Assembly: GCA_040222185.1 (NCBI GenBank)
Contig: JAVKDP010000035.1
Location: forward strand, 1 to 24,528
Reading direction: 5' to 3'
DNA length: 24,528 nucleotides
Origin: JAVKDP01 sp040222185
Lineage (GTDB): Bacteria; Bacteroidota; Rhodothermia; Balneolales; Balneolaceae
Shown here: positions 16,415 through 23,740 of the stretch, in pieces
How positions within the stretch are numbered: position 1 is the stretch's first letter
How the letters are laid out: every line of letters starts with the position of its first letter
Position numbers and translations under genes: made by a program
Notes under the pieces: generated by a model
What the model saw: the letters and a program-made list of their open reading frames with translations, nothing else
Databases searched by the model: none
Told to the model about the DNA's origin: nothing

Positions 16415-16840
16415 ATGTCCTTAAACCTCTTTTTTTTAGTTAATTCAGCTTCTTCCCTTTTTTTGTGTGGCCTCATCTGGCTAGTGCAACTTGTGCATTA
16501 CCCATCTTTTCACTTTGTAGACAAATCACGCTTTATAGATTTCCACCTATTTCACAGTCAAAGAATCAGCATTATTGTTATTCCTGTAATGATTATTGAG
16601 CTAATTACTTCAGGAATTCTTTGGTGGCATTACCCGTCTCTCAGCCTCTACTCTGTTGGTTTCTACCTGGTAATCCTGATTTGGATATCTACGGCTATTT
16701 TTTCTGTTCCAAACCACAATAAGTTGCTGGATGGAAAGAATACAGGTGTAATCGACTCATTAGTAAATACAAACTGGATTCGAACCATTCTCTGGACTTT
16801 TAAAGCTGTAATAGCAGTCTATCTGATGTTCAAAAGCTAA
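16415..16840 (+). CDS. Small integral membrane protein of unknown function
   Basis: A 141-residue protein with four probable helices: about 4-27 (LFFLVNSASSLFLCGLIWLV), 50-70 (ISIIVIPVMIIELITSGIL), 77-98 and 122-139. Conserved-looking polar residues sit at helix ends: QLVHYPSFHFV, FHLFHSQRI, the glutamate in IIELITSG, and the loop SVPNHNKLL. I have no firm family name for it. ATG 16415 is preferred because the first helix then starts at the N-terminus; an in-frame ATG at 16334 would add 27 residues overlapping the aspS upstream region. It has no recognisable Shine-Dalgarno. The response-regulator gene follows 86 bases later on the same strand. Confidence 0.78.
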   Translation: MSLNLFFLVNSASSLFLCGLIWLVQLVHYPSFHFVDKSRFIDFHLFHSQRISIIVIPVMIIELITSGILWWHYPSLSLYSVGFYLVILIWISTAIFSVPNHNKLLDGKNTGVIDSLVNTNWIRTILWTFKAVIAVYLMFKS

Positions 16841-16926
16841 AGTTTTTTGGAGAAGCTGTTTTTTTAACTACTTTATCTGTCCTTCTTAATAGAAAGGGAT
16901 AACCATTGAGCCTGGGGAGGTCTTAA

Positions 16927-17568
16927 TTGGGTAAAATCAAAACGATTGTTGCAGACGGCAACGAGATATTCAGAAATGGACTATGCTCTATTCTTCGTGA
17001 GGATGATTTTCACATTCTCAGCGAGGTAGATAATGGTGCGCTTGTTCTTACCGCTTTTGAGAGCGTTAAGCCTGATCTGTGTGTAATATCCTTTTCTATG
17101 CCTGAGATTAGTGGAATTCAACTCGCTAATAAAATCATTGACCGATTCCCTAAAGCAAATATCCTCGTTATGGCAGATAATGCCTCCGATTCTATTCTTA
17201 ATGATTTCCTGGATTCCGGAGCAAGCGGGTTACTTCTCAAATCAGCAGATAAGATTGAATTGTTAGACGCGGCGGCTAGAATAGCTGCAAATGAAAATTA
17301 TCTCGGAAAGCAGTTTTCAAAAATGATGACCCGCGAGTATTTGCGCCTTGCCCGGTTAAAGAAATCCAAAAATCATATTACCCGCAGAGAGAAAGAAGTG
17401 TTAAGCCACCTGGTGGATGGACTCAAGAGTTCTGAAATAGCAGAAAAGCTATTCATCAGCCCACGAACAGTAGACAAACACCGGACTAATCTCTTGAAAA
17501 AATTAGGGCTAAAGAATACTGCCAGCCTCGTTCGCTACGCCTTAGAGAATCAGCGTTACTCCAAATAA
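16927..17568 (+). CDS. LuxR/NarL-type response regulator with degenerate receiver
   Basis: A 213-residue regulator: receiver domain at 1-125 and a LuxR-type helix-turn-helix at about 150-208 (TRREKEVLSHLVDGLKSSEI, then ISPRTVDKHRTNLLKKLG). The output domain is well conserved, so DNA binding is expected. In the receiver the phosphoacceptor position is S55 (PDLCVISFSMP instead of PDxxxxDxxMP), the second acidic residue is G11 (VADGNEIF), and the Thr/Ser before the switch region appears to be A83 (ILVMADN); only D10 and K104 remain. It is therefore unlikely to be controlled by ordinary aspartyl phosphorylation and may be constitutive, ligand-bound or regulated by dimerisation. The start is TTG 16927, supported by GGGGAGG at 16914-16920 six bases upstream. 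No kinase gene is adjacent. Confidence 0.92.
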   Translation: MGKIKTIVADGNEIFRNGLCSILREDDFHILSEVDNGALVLTAFESVKPDLCVISFSMPEISGIQLANKIIDRFPKANILVMADNASDSILNDFLDSGASGLLLKSADKIELLDAAARIAANENYLGKQFSKMMTREYLRLARLKKSKNHITRREKEVLSHLVDGLKSSEIAEKLFISPRTVDKHRTNLLKKLGLKNTASLVRYALENQRYSK

Positions 17569-17571
17569 AAC

Positions 17572-17591
17572 AAGCCCTTAAAAATGGGCTT
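17572..17591 (+). terminator. Short hairpin directly after the response-regulator gene
   Basis: AAGCCC (17572-17577) pairs with GGGCTT (17586-17591) over an 8-base loop, four bases after the stop. No T-run follows, so it is a weak or partial terminator; a stronger one lies at 17701-17739. Confidence 0.4.
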
Positions 17592-17700
17592 CTACGTGTT
17601 TATACGTACCCAAATTACATAAAAAGTGTTATTGAGCAATCAAGGGGTTTAACTTATGTTTTATCTGCAAATGGGTTAATAGCCGTCTGTAGATGATATT

Positions 17701-17739
17701 AGTCGTCCTTCATTGATTTGGGGACGACTTTTTTGTTTT
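17701..17739 (+). terminator. Strong intrinsic terminator, plus strand
   Basis: AGTCGTCC (17701-17708) pairs with GGACGACT (17722-17729), followed by TTTTTGTTTT. It ends 8 bases before the stop of the opposing TM2 gene. It lies 132 bases beyond the response-regulator stop, leaving a 3' region without a reading frame between the two hairpins. Confidence 0.8.
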
Positions 17740-17746
17740 AGGCTAT

Positions 17747-18400
17747 CTAATGTCTTCGTCGCGGATTGCTTTCTTGGAGCTGTTTAAACCTTCTCTCTCT
17801 TATCTCCGCCAGGGCATTATGCTCATCTACCATAACGCTCAAAGTGAATAAGTCATATAAAGATCCTATTCCAAAAACTCCCCAGGTAAAAAGCCATCCT
17901 AAACCGGAACCAACCTTCCCCATGTAGAACCGATGTAAGCCAAGAGCTCCAAAAAAACCGAATAACCACAACAGGTATGCCGTCTTTTTCGATTTTTCAT
18001 AGGCATAGATATTTGGATTCGTATTTCTTTTAATTCTCTTTAAACCCTTTCTCTTTAATGGTGTCTTTTCGATAAAATCTTCGACACTGATAAGCAAGCG
18101 CTTGGCAAATCTCTTTAATTGAACATGATCCTGGCCTGCAGCTCTTAATTCATCCGAGATAATCTCTTTTTCAAAGACAAACTCATCCACCAACTTATAA
18201 ATATCGATTTTGGTGGAGAGGAAGGCATCTACTTTGCGATGAAGGTTTTTTAGTGAATCGTTTAAAGCGATTGCAAGATTGGAGTTCTCGTAACCTTCTT
18301 CGGCCTTTAACTCCGTTATCACACTCTCATATTTAGTAAAAGCTTTCTCCAGGATAGCTTCGGCTTGTAATACTAATTCGGTGTGCTCTGATCTATTCAC
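17747..18400 (-). CDS. TM2-domain membrane protein
   Basis: A 217-residue protein. Residues 1-125 are a charged, mostly helical cytoplasmic region (coiled-coil-like, ending in the basic stretch KRKGLKRIKRN). Residues 135-195 are a TM2 domain: two helices around WLFGFFGALGLHRFYMGKVG and WLFTWGVFGIGSLYDLFTL, with the GLHRFYMGK and DxF signature; a basic C-terminus follows (ESNPRRRH). TM2 proteins are widespread and their function is not settled. The start is a GTG at 18400, with AGGGAAAA about 9 bases upstream; there is no nearby in-frame ATG. The DUF285 surface-protein gene ends 115 bases upstream on the same strand; that gap shows no gene or clear promoter. Confidence 0.9.
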   Translation of the reverse strand: MNRSEHTELVLQAEAILEKAFTKYESVITELKAEEGYENSNLAIALNDSLKNLHRKVDAFLSTKIDIYKLVDEFVFEKEIISDELRAAGQDHVQLKRFAKRLLISVEDFIEKTPLKRKGLKRIKRNTNPNIYAYEKSKKTAYLLWLFGFFGALGLHRFYMGKVGSGLGWLFTWGVFGIGSLYDLFTLSVMVDEHNALAEIRERRFKQLQESNPRRRH

Positions 18401-18515
18401 TTATTATTTTCCCTAATCTTTTATTTAACTCCAAAAGAACGAACTCATCATCTTCTGATCCTGGCAGTGTTCGGGAATTTTAGAAATAAGTTTCTTTATA
18501 CCAAAATAAAAGAGA

Positions 18516-20408
18516 TCATTTCAACAATAGCATCCTTTTTGCAAATGACTGGTTTGGTGTCGTTAAGCGGTAGATATACACCCCCGAGGAAAGCCCCTTG
18601 GCATCAAAAGTAAGTATATGTACCCCTGCATTTTGGAATCCATCAACTAATACCTCTACTTCCTGACCCAGCATATTGTAAACAGAAACTTTTACATTTA
18701 CTGCTTCTGGTAGCTCAAAGTTAATAGAAGTAGATGGGTTAAATGGGTTTGGGTAGTTCTGTTGCAATGCGAACAGAACTGGCAACTCCTCGCCCTGTTC
18801 ATTTGACGTCCCACCTGGACACGTGCCCCATATGGGTTTATTTTCTGATACCAAGGCACTATTTACAGCAAAAACCATAGGTGGACTGACGAAATTCGTG
18901 ACACACCAACTATTCAAATTTTGATTGAATGAACTGGCTCCATAAAACATTGAGTTCATTTTTTTTACAGAGCTTACATCCCAATCACCTATATCCTGGT
19001 TAAACGAGGTAGCTCCTAAGAACATCGAATTCATATTCTTTGCAAAGCTTACATCCCAATCACTTATATCCTGGTTAAAGGAGGTAGCTCCGAAAAACAT
19101 CGAATTCATATTAGTAACTGAACTCATATCCCAGGAACTGATATCCTCATTAAAATCATTCCTGTTGAAAAATAATGAACTCATATCCTTAATAAAGCTG
19201 GTACATACACGAGATAGATCACCATTAACATTTACAATCGTTTCAAGAGCAGGTCTGTCCACCCGTATATAATTTACACCATTCACATTCACTGACTCCA
19301 CCAGTGCATGATCACATTTTATGGAACCATTCTCCGGAATCATAAACCCTTCGAAGCATGTGCCCCAGTGGGGTATATTTGCTGCTTCCAGAGCTTTGCC
19401 AGAAAAATATAACGGTTGACTAGTAATGGGGACACACCAATCCGTCAAATCTTGATTAAATTCATTAGCCTCTCTAAACATATTCTCCATAAAACGTACA
19501 CGAATCACAACCCAATCCCCTATATCCTGATTAAATGAAGAAGCCCCTCTAAACATAGCAAACATATTGAACACAGATTCCGGAATCCAATCCCCTATAT
19601 CCTTGTTAAACGAAGTAGCCCCTTCAAACATGTTCTCCATAGTTGTTACTGAACTTACATCCCAACTCCCTATATCCCCATTAAATGAGATTGCCCCTAA
19701 AAACATCGTTTTCATTATTCTAACGGAGCTTACATCCCAGTTATCCAAATCCTGATTAAATTCGATAGCCTCTTGAAACATACCTCTCATTTCATTCACC
19801 GAACTTACATCCCAGGCCCCTATATCACCATTAAATGAAGTAGCACCTGAAAACATCCAATTCATATCTTTTACGGAGCTTACATCCCAGGTTCCTATAT
19901 CCTGATCAAATGAACGAGCGTTCTCAAACATATTCTCCATATCGGTCACCGAGCTTACGTCCCAATCCCCAATATCCTGGTTAAATGAAGTAGCCGATAT
20001 AAACATCCGTTTCATACCTGTTACAGAGCTTACATCCCAACTTCCAATATCCCCATTAAATGAAGTAGCACCTGAAAACATCCAATTCATTCTTGTTACA
20101 GAACTTACATCCCAACTTCCTATATCTCCATTAAATGAAGTAGCACCTGAAAACATAAAACTCATATTAGTTATGCTTGAGGTACATACCAGAGATAAGT
20201 CTCCACCTAAACCTATTACCTGTTCCAGTAATTCTCTATCCACCGCTGTATACGTTACTCCTTCTACTGTTCCCGTATCCCCCGGATTAGCTCCATCGCA
20301 GGTAATGGTTATTCCATTCTCATGAAGTATGAAAGAACCCTGGGCAAATATCCCTCTTGCGTTAATGAATGCAGTTGAAACCAGAATAGTAACTACAAGC
20401 TTCTTCAT
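18516..20408 (-). CDS. BspA/DUF285-repeat surface protein with C-terminal sorting domain
   Basis: A 630-residue exported protein. Signal peptide 1-22 (MKKLVVTILVSTAFINARGI). Two modules follow with the same plan: a cysteine-containing cap (ITCDGA, then VDRELLEQ and LVCTS), a run of 25-residue DUF285 repeats of the pattern MxxMFxxATSFNxDIGxWDV, then a closing WCV...HWGTC segment. Module 1 has ten repeats (82-331), module 2 has four (409-508). The last 85 residues (LQQNYPNPFNPSTSINFELP to AKRMLLLK) are a type A sorting domain used by the type IX secretion system. All eight cysteines sit at equivalent places in the two modules, four each. DUF285 repeat proteins are usually cell-surface and often adhesive; a role in attachment is inference. 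A candidate promoter lies 63 bases upstream of the ATG. Secretion genes are not in the window. Confidence 0.92.
   Translation of the reverse strand: MKKLVVTILVSTAFINARGIFAQGSFILHENGITITCDGANPGDTGTVEGVTYTAVDRELLEQVIGLGGDLSLVCTSSITNMSFMFSGATSFNGDIGSWDVSSVTRMNWMFSGATSFNGDIGSWDVSSVTGMKRMFISATSFNQDIGDWDVSSVTDMENMFENARSFDQDIGTWDVSSVKDMNWMFSGATSFNGDIGAWDVSSVNEMRGMFQEAIEFNQDLDNWDVSSVRIMKTMFLGAISFNGDIGSWDVSSVTTMENMFEGATSFNKDIGDWIPESVFNMFAMFRGASSFNQDIGDWVVIRVRFMENMFREANEFNQDLTDWCVPITSQPLYFSGKALEAANIPHWGTCFEGFMIPENGSIKCDHALVESVNVNGVNYIRVDRPALETIVNVNGDLSRVCTSFIKDMSSLFFNRNDFNEDISSWDMSSVTNMNSMFFGATSFNQDISDWDVSFAKNMNSMFLGATSFNQDIGDWDVSSVKKMNSMFYGASSFNQNLNSWCVTNFVSPPMVFAVNSALVSENKPIWGTCPGGTSNEQGEELPVLFALQQNYPNPFNPSTSINFELPEAVNVKVSVYNMLGQEVEVLVDGFQNAGVHILTFDAKGLSSGVYIYRLTTPNQSFAKRMLLLK
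18885..19184 (-). repeat. Four 75-bp coding repeats (DUF285 units, module 2)
   Basis: Four 25-codon units (residues 409-508) of the same family as module 1, with unit starts MSSLF, MNSMF, MNSMF, MNSMF. They lie after a second copy of the cysteine cap, showing that the whole cap-repeat-close module was duplicated, not just the units. Confidence 0.82.
19416..20165 (-). repeat. Ten 75-bp coding repeats (DUF285 units, module 1)
   Basis: Exactly ten 25-codon units, all in frame. Some units are almost identical in DNA: a 38-base stretch at 19828-19865 recurs exactly at 20053-20090, three units away, pointing to recent unit duplication or gene conversion. Others are diverged, so copy number probably changes with time. 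Confidence 0.85.
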
Positions 20409-20470
20409 CTCTAACCTATGTTTTTCTTCATTTTAGACTTTATTAAATCTAAACTAGTAAAAAGAGAAAT

Positions 20471-20478
20471 CAAAGTTA
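20471..20478 (-). promoter_or_regulatory. Candidate -7 box for the DUF285 surface-protein gene
   Basis: On the minus strand the sequence reads TAACTTTG, matching TAnnTTTG, and stands 63 bases before the ATG at 20408. It is identical to the box before the MscS gene. A -33 element is not clear. Confidence 0.4.
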
Positions 20479-20485
20479 ATAAAAC

Positions 20486-20520
20486 AAAAAAGCCCGATAT
20501 ACTTAGTACACCGGGCTTTT
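20486..20520 (-). terminator. Intrinsic terminator after the tRNA
   Basis: AAAAGCCCG (20488-20496) pairs with CGGGCTTTT (20512-20520), and on the minus strand the stem runs into a T-run. It begins three bases beyond the tRNA 3' end, so it most likely ends the tRNA transcript. The stem is flanked by T on both strands and could work in either direction. Confidence 0.8.
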
Positions 20521-20523
20521 ATG

Positions 20524-20597
20524 TAGCGTGGGACGGAATTGAACCGTCGACCTCACGATTATGAGTCGTGCGCTCTAACCATCTGAGCTACCACGCC
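20524..20597 (-). tRNA. tRNA-Met (CAU anticodon)
   Basis: A 74-base cloverleaf. Acceptor GGCGTGG pairs with CCACGCT (first pair G-U), D arm GCTC/GAGC, anticodon stem CACGA/TCGTG with loop CTCATAA (anticodon CAT), T arm GACGG/CCGTC with loop TTCAATT, discriminator A. CCA is not encoded. It lacks the C1-A72 mismatch and three G-C anticodon-stem pairs of initiator tRNA, so elongator Met is the likely identity. tRNA-Ile2, whose CAU is modified by TilS, cannot be excluded by eye. Confidence 0.9.
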
Positions 20598-20698
20598 ATT
20601 CAGTAAATTCCTCTTGCTCTTTCAAAAGGACGACAAATATACGGGTTTACTTAATCAGTCGTAAAGATTTTTTCAGTAAATCTACTAATTATCATTTC

Positions 20699-20706
20699 TA
20701 AGTTTG
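20699..20706 (+). promoter_or_regulatory. Candidate -7 box for proS
   Basis: TAAGTTTG matches TAnnTTTG and lies 42 bases before the proS ATG. A T-rich stretch at 20668-20673 is at roughly the right distance for a -33 element, but no TTTG is seen there. Confidence 0.4.
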
Positions 20707-20748
20707 TTACCTTCATTTTTTGAATGAAAAGCAGGAAAACAGTTTAGA

Positions 20749-22215
20749 ATGGCACAAAAAATTACAAAAAGAGATCAGGACTATTCCCAGTGGTACCTGG
20801 ATGTTGTTAAGGAAGCAAAGTTGGCGGAGCATTCCCCTGTTCGTGGGTGTATGGTTATTCGTCCAACAGGTATGGCACTTTGGGAGAATATGCGCCAGGG
20901 CCTTGATACCATGTTCAAAGATACCGGCCATGAAAATGCTTATTTCCCGCTATTCATCCCCAAGTCTTTTCTTTCAAAAGAGGCGCAGCATGTGGAAGGG
21001 TTCGCAAAAGAATGTGCTGTTATCACACATAGCCGTTTAAAAAGTGTAGATGGTGGTGTTGAAGTTGATCCTGAATCAAGATTAGAAGAAGAACTGATTG
21101 TTCGTCCTACTTCTGAGACTATTATATGGGACACCTATAGAGGTTGGATTCAGTCTTACAGAGACCTTCCGATTCTTATCAACCAGTGGGCCAATGTAGT
21201 TCGCTGGGAAATGAGAACCCGCTTATTCCTTAGAACCATGGAATTCCTTTGGCAGGAAGGCCATACTGCGCATGCAACACAAAAAGAGGCGGAGGAAGAA
21301 ACGCTACAGATGTTGGAAGTATACCGCACTTTTGCACAAGACTTCATGGCTATGCCGGTAATAACAGGCGTTAAAACTGAAAGTGAGCGTTTTGCCGGTG
21401 CGGTTGAAACCTATTGTATTGAAGCTTTGATGCAGGACGGAAAGGCATTGCAAGCGGGAACATCTCATTTCCTTGGGCAAAATTTTGCCAAAGCTTTTGA
21501 TGTTAAATTCCAGGATAAAGACGGCGAACTAAAACTAGTTTGGGCAACCAGTTGGGGAGTTTCTACTCGCTTAATCGGTGGACTCATCATGACACATTCT
21601 GATGATAATGGATTAGTAATCCCTCCAAAGCTCGCCCCAACTCAGGTTGTTATTGTTCCTATTTACAGAAATGATGAACAGAGAGAAAGCGTAGCTGAAT
21701 ATGGAAATGCTATTCTTTCCGAACTCAAAAGTTTAGGTGTTCGTGCTAAATTAGATAATCGCGACAATTACAAGCCAGGATTTAAATTTGCCGAACACGA
21801 AGCACAGGGTATTCCACTCAGAATTGCTGTTGGCCCAAGAGATGTGGAGAACAATAATGTGGAACTGGCCCGAAGAGATACACTAAGTAAATCCTTCGAA
21901 TCCAGGGATGGAATTGGTGAATTTGTGAAAAACCTTCTGGGTACCATTCAAACCGACTTGTTTGAAACAGCCAGAAAACGTCGTGATGAGATGACCTCTG
22001 AAGTTGAGTCTTATGATGAGTTCAAAAAAGTGCTTAATGAGAAAGGCGGATTCATCTATGCCCACTGGGATGGAACCGCTGAAACGGAAGAACTCATTAA
22101 ACAACAAACCAAAGCAACCATACGCTGTATCCCTTTTGATAAAACAGAAGAAGGAAGTTGCATGGTGACGGGTAAACCTTCTAAACAAAAAGTTTTATTC
22201 GCTAAAGCTTACTAA
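20749..22215 (+). CDS. proS: Proline--tRNA ligase (archaeal/eukaryotic-type)
   Basis: A 488-residue class II synthetase of the short archaeal/eukaryote-like ProRS type, charging tRNA-Pro. Features in order: N-terminal QDYSQWYLDVV, motif 1 region with CMVIRPTGMALWENM, the TXE loop VRPTSE, motif 2 RWEMRTRLFLRTMEFLWQEG followed by HTAHAT, motif 3 SWGVSTRLIGGLIMTHSDD, the anticodon domain (PTQVVIVPI onward), and a C-terminal zinc-binding-like domain ending in tyrosine (KVLFAKAY). No editing insertion is present, as expected for this type. ATG 20749 agrees with the family; AGGAAA lies about 12 bases upstream. The nnr reading frame starts 12 bases after the stop, so the two are co-transcribed. Confidence 0.97.
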   Translation: MAQKITKRDQDYSQWYLDVVKEAKLAEHSPVRGCMVIRPTGMALWENMRQGLDTMFKDTGHENAYFPLFIPKSFLSKEAQHVEGFAKECAVITHSRLKSVDGGVEVDPESRLEEELIVRPTSETIIWDTYRGWIQSYRDLPILINQWANVVRWEMRTRLFLRTMEFLWQEGHTAHATQKEAEEETLQMLEVYRTFAQDFMAMPVITGVKTESERFAGAVETYCIEALMQDGKALQAGTSHFLGQNFAKAFDVKFQDKDGELKLVWATSWGVSTRLIGGLIMTHSDDNGLVIPPKLAPTQVVIVPIYRNDEQRESVAEYGNAILSELKSLGVRAKLDNRDNYKPGFKFAEHEAQGIPLRIAVGPRDVENNNVELARRDTLSKSFESRDGIGEFVKNLLGTIQTDLFETARKRRDEMTSEVESYDEFKKVLNEKGGFIYAHWDGTAETEELIKQQTKATIRCIPFDKTEEGSCMVTGKPSKQKVLFAKAY

Positions 22216-22226
22216 ACGTAAGGTTC

Positions 22227-23138
22227 ATGAATATTCCGCATTCATATCAATTGTTCACCGCTTCTGAAAGCCGTGCATTGGATGAGCGTACGATTTCTGA
22301 ATTCGGGATAGATGGATTCACTTTGATGGAAATAGCAGGTACGCGGGCTGCTGATTTCATTCTTGAAACCATTCCGGCAAAAAGTTCTGGTTTAATTCTC
22401 TGTGGAAAAGGAAATAATGCCGGTGATGCTCTTGTTGTGGCGAGGATTCTGACGGAACATGATATAAAATGTACTGTTCTCTTTGTTGATGGAAAAGAAT
22501 CTCTCAGTATTGATTGTAAACGGAACCTGGAACTTCTTGAAAAAATCAGTCCTGAGTTACCTGTACTTAACTCTTTCAATGAGATTGATGCTGAACTATC
22601 CTTTGAGTTTGTAGTAGATGGAATGCTGGGAACCGGCCTCAACTCTGAAATAACAGGACCCTATCGAAGTGTCATCGAATGGCTTAATGAATCGCAGGTT
22701 GCCGTTTTCTCCATGGATATTCCAACAGGTTTAAGTGCTGACACTGGAAAGGTTCTGGGAACTGCTGTACAAGCCGATTTTACATTTGCATTTGGAACCC
22801 TTAAGCAGGGTTTCTATATGGACTCGGGCTTTGATTATTGCGGAGAAGTAATTTTCTGCGAACTGCCTTTTCCTTCAAAGCTTAAGAATTCAACTAATTA
22901 TTTATTAGACCGAAACTGGATTACGGATTCTGAAACGCCACCTGAAACCAAGAAGCATAAATATGATGGTGGAGTGCTTTACATCGTTGCAGGATCAGAA
23001 GGTTTAACCGGAGCTGCAATACTCTCTGCAAAAAGCGCCTGGGCGACAGGTATTGGTGCAGTCGTTTTAATTAATCCCAAAGGTCTGTTACCGGTTTATT
23101 ACGAGAACCAGGTTGTGATTATCAAAAGACCAGTATGA
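22227..23138 (+). CDS. nnr: NAD(P)HX epimerase/dehydratase, N-terminal part, ended early by in-frame TGA
   Basis: Residues 1-225 are a complete YjeF N-type NAD(P)HX epimerase domain, which interconverts the R and S forms of hydrated NAD(P)H. Visible elements are FTLMEIAGTRAADFI, the nucleotide-binding CGKGNNAGDALVVARIL, FVVDGMLGTGL, and MDIPTGLSADTG. Residues about 235-303 are the start of the dehydratase domain (KYDGGVLYIVAGSEGLTGAA), cut off by TGA at 23136-23138. The following codons continue the domain in the same frame, so together they make the usual bifunctional protein of about 500 residues. The epimerase may still work alone. It starts with ATG, with TAAGG about 5 bases upstream, 12 bases after proS. 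Biochemically this is a metabolite-repair gene. Confidence 0.88.
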   Translation: MNIPHSYQLFTASESRALDERTISEFGIDGFTLMEIAGTRAADFILETIPAKSSGLILCGKGNNAGDALVVARILTEHDIKCTVLFVDGKESLSIDCKRNLELLEKISPELPVLNSFNEIDAELSFEFVVDGMLGTGLNSEITGPYRSVIEWLNESQVAVFSMDIPTGLSADTGKVLGTAVQADFTFAFGTLKQGFYMDSGFDYCGEVIFCELPFPSKLKNSTNYLLDRNWITDSETPPETKKHKYDGGVLYIVAGSEGLTGAAILSAKSAWATGIGAVVLINPKGLLPVYYENQVVIIKRPV

Positions 23139-23729
23139 CAAGATGACGACGTCTTTTTTGCACCTCAACATTTGCAAAAAGTCCAAACCACTCTGAATGA
23201 AAAACCCGGCACTCTCCTAATTGGCCCAGGACTTGGAAGGAAAGATGAGACCATTGAGTTTGTAAGAGCTTTACTAGCTGCTTATTCCGGGAATGTAGTA
23301 ATAGATGCGGATGCACTATTTGCTTTAGCAAATCTATCCCTTTTAAAAAAGCCTGAAGAAGCACAGTGGATATTGACTCCTCATCCTGGAGAATTAAGCC
23401 ATCTTTGTTCAGTAAACTTCTCAAATGAAGAAGAGCGTTTAATTAACTCAAAAGAGCTGGCTACTAATTCAGAAGCAATCATTCTGGCAAAAGGCCTGCC
23501 CTCTATTCTTGCCTTACCTAAAGGTGAAGCCATATTAACCGGTTATGACACAAGAGTTTTTGCACGTGCAGGATTCGGAGATGTTTTAGCTGGAAAAATC
23601 GTAGGAAATTGGCATCTTAAAAAAATCGGGGAACTTGCTTGTTTATTATCACTTTTAGATGGAAAAGAGAAAGCGGATAGCCATATCTTTCAATCATCTG
23701 AAGCGCTTGCTCCTCTACATATCATTTAG
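23139..23729 (+). pseudogene. nnr: Remainder of the nnr dehydratase domain after the in-frame stop
   Basis: In the same frame as the preceding piece, directly after the TGA: QDDDVFFAPQHLQKVQ, then the ADP/ATP-dependent NAD(P)HX dehydratase core with LLIGPGLGRKDE, VVIDADALFAL, ILTPHPGELSHL, IILAKGLPSILAL and FARAGFGDVLAGKIVG, ending at a normal TAG. A TTG at 23172 could start a 185-residue piece, but it has no ribosome site and would lack the first third of the domain, so independent function is doubtful. Single substitution (for example GGA to TGA) explains the break; no frameshift is needed. Alternatives are sequencing error or true recent decay. Loss would leave dehydratase repair to another gene. 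Confidence 0.75.
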
Positions 23730-23740
23730 CCCAAAATTCT

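Noticed and set aside
18885..20165. Regular 75-bp repeats that could suggest a CRISPR array
   Set aside because: The repeats are in-frame 25-codon protein units with no unique spacers between identical repeats, and no cas genes are near.
22247..22642. 131-codon open frame on the minus strand inside nnr
   Set aside because: Antisense to the well-supported epimerase domain; low-complexity serine-rich translation.
23136..23138. TGA read as selenocysteine in nnr
   Set aside because: The family has no catalytic cysteine or selenocysteine there, and no SECIS-like hairpin was seen just after it; a nonsense change is simpler.
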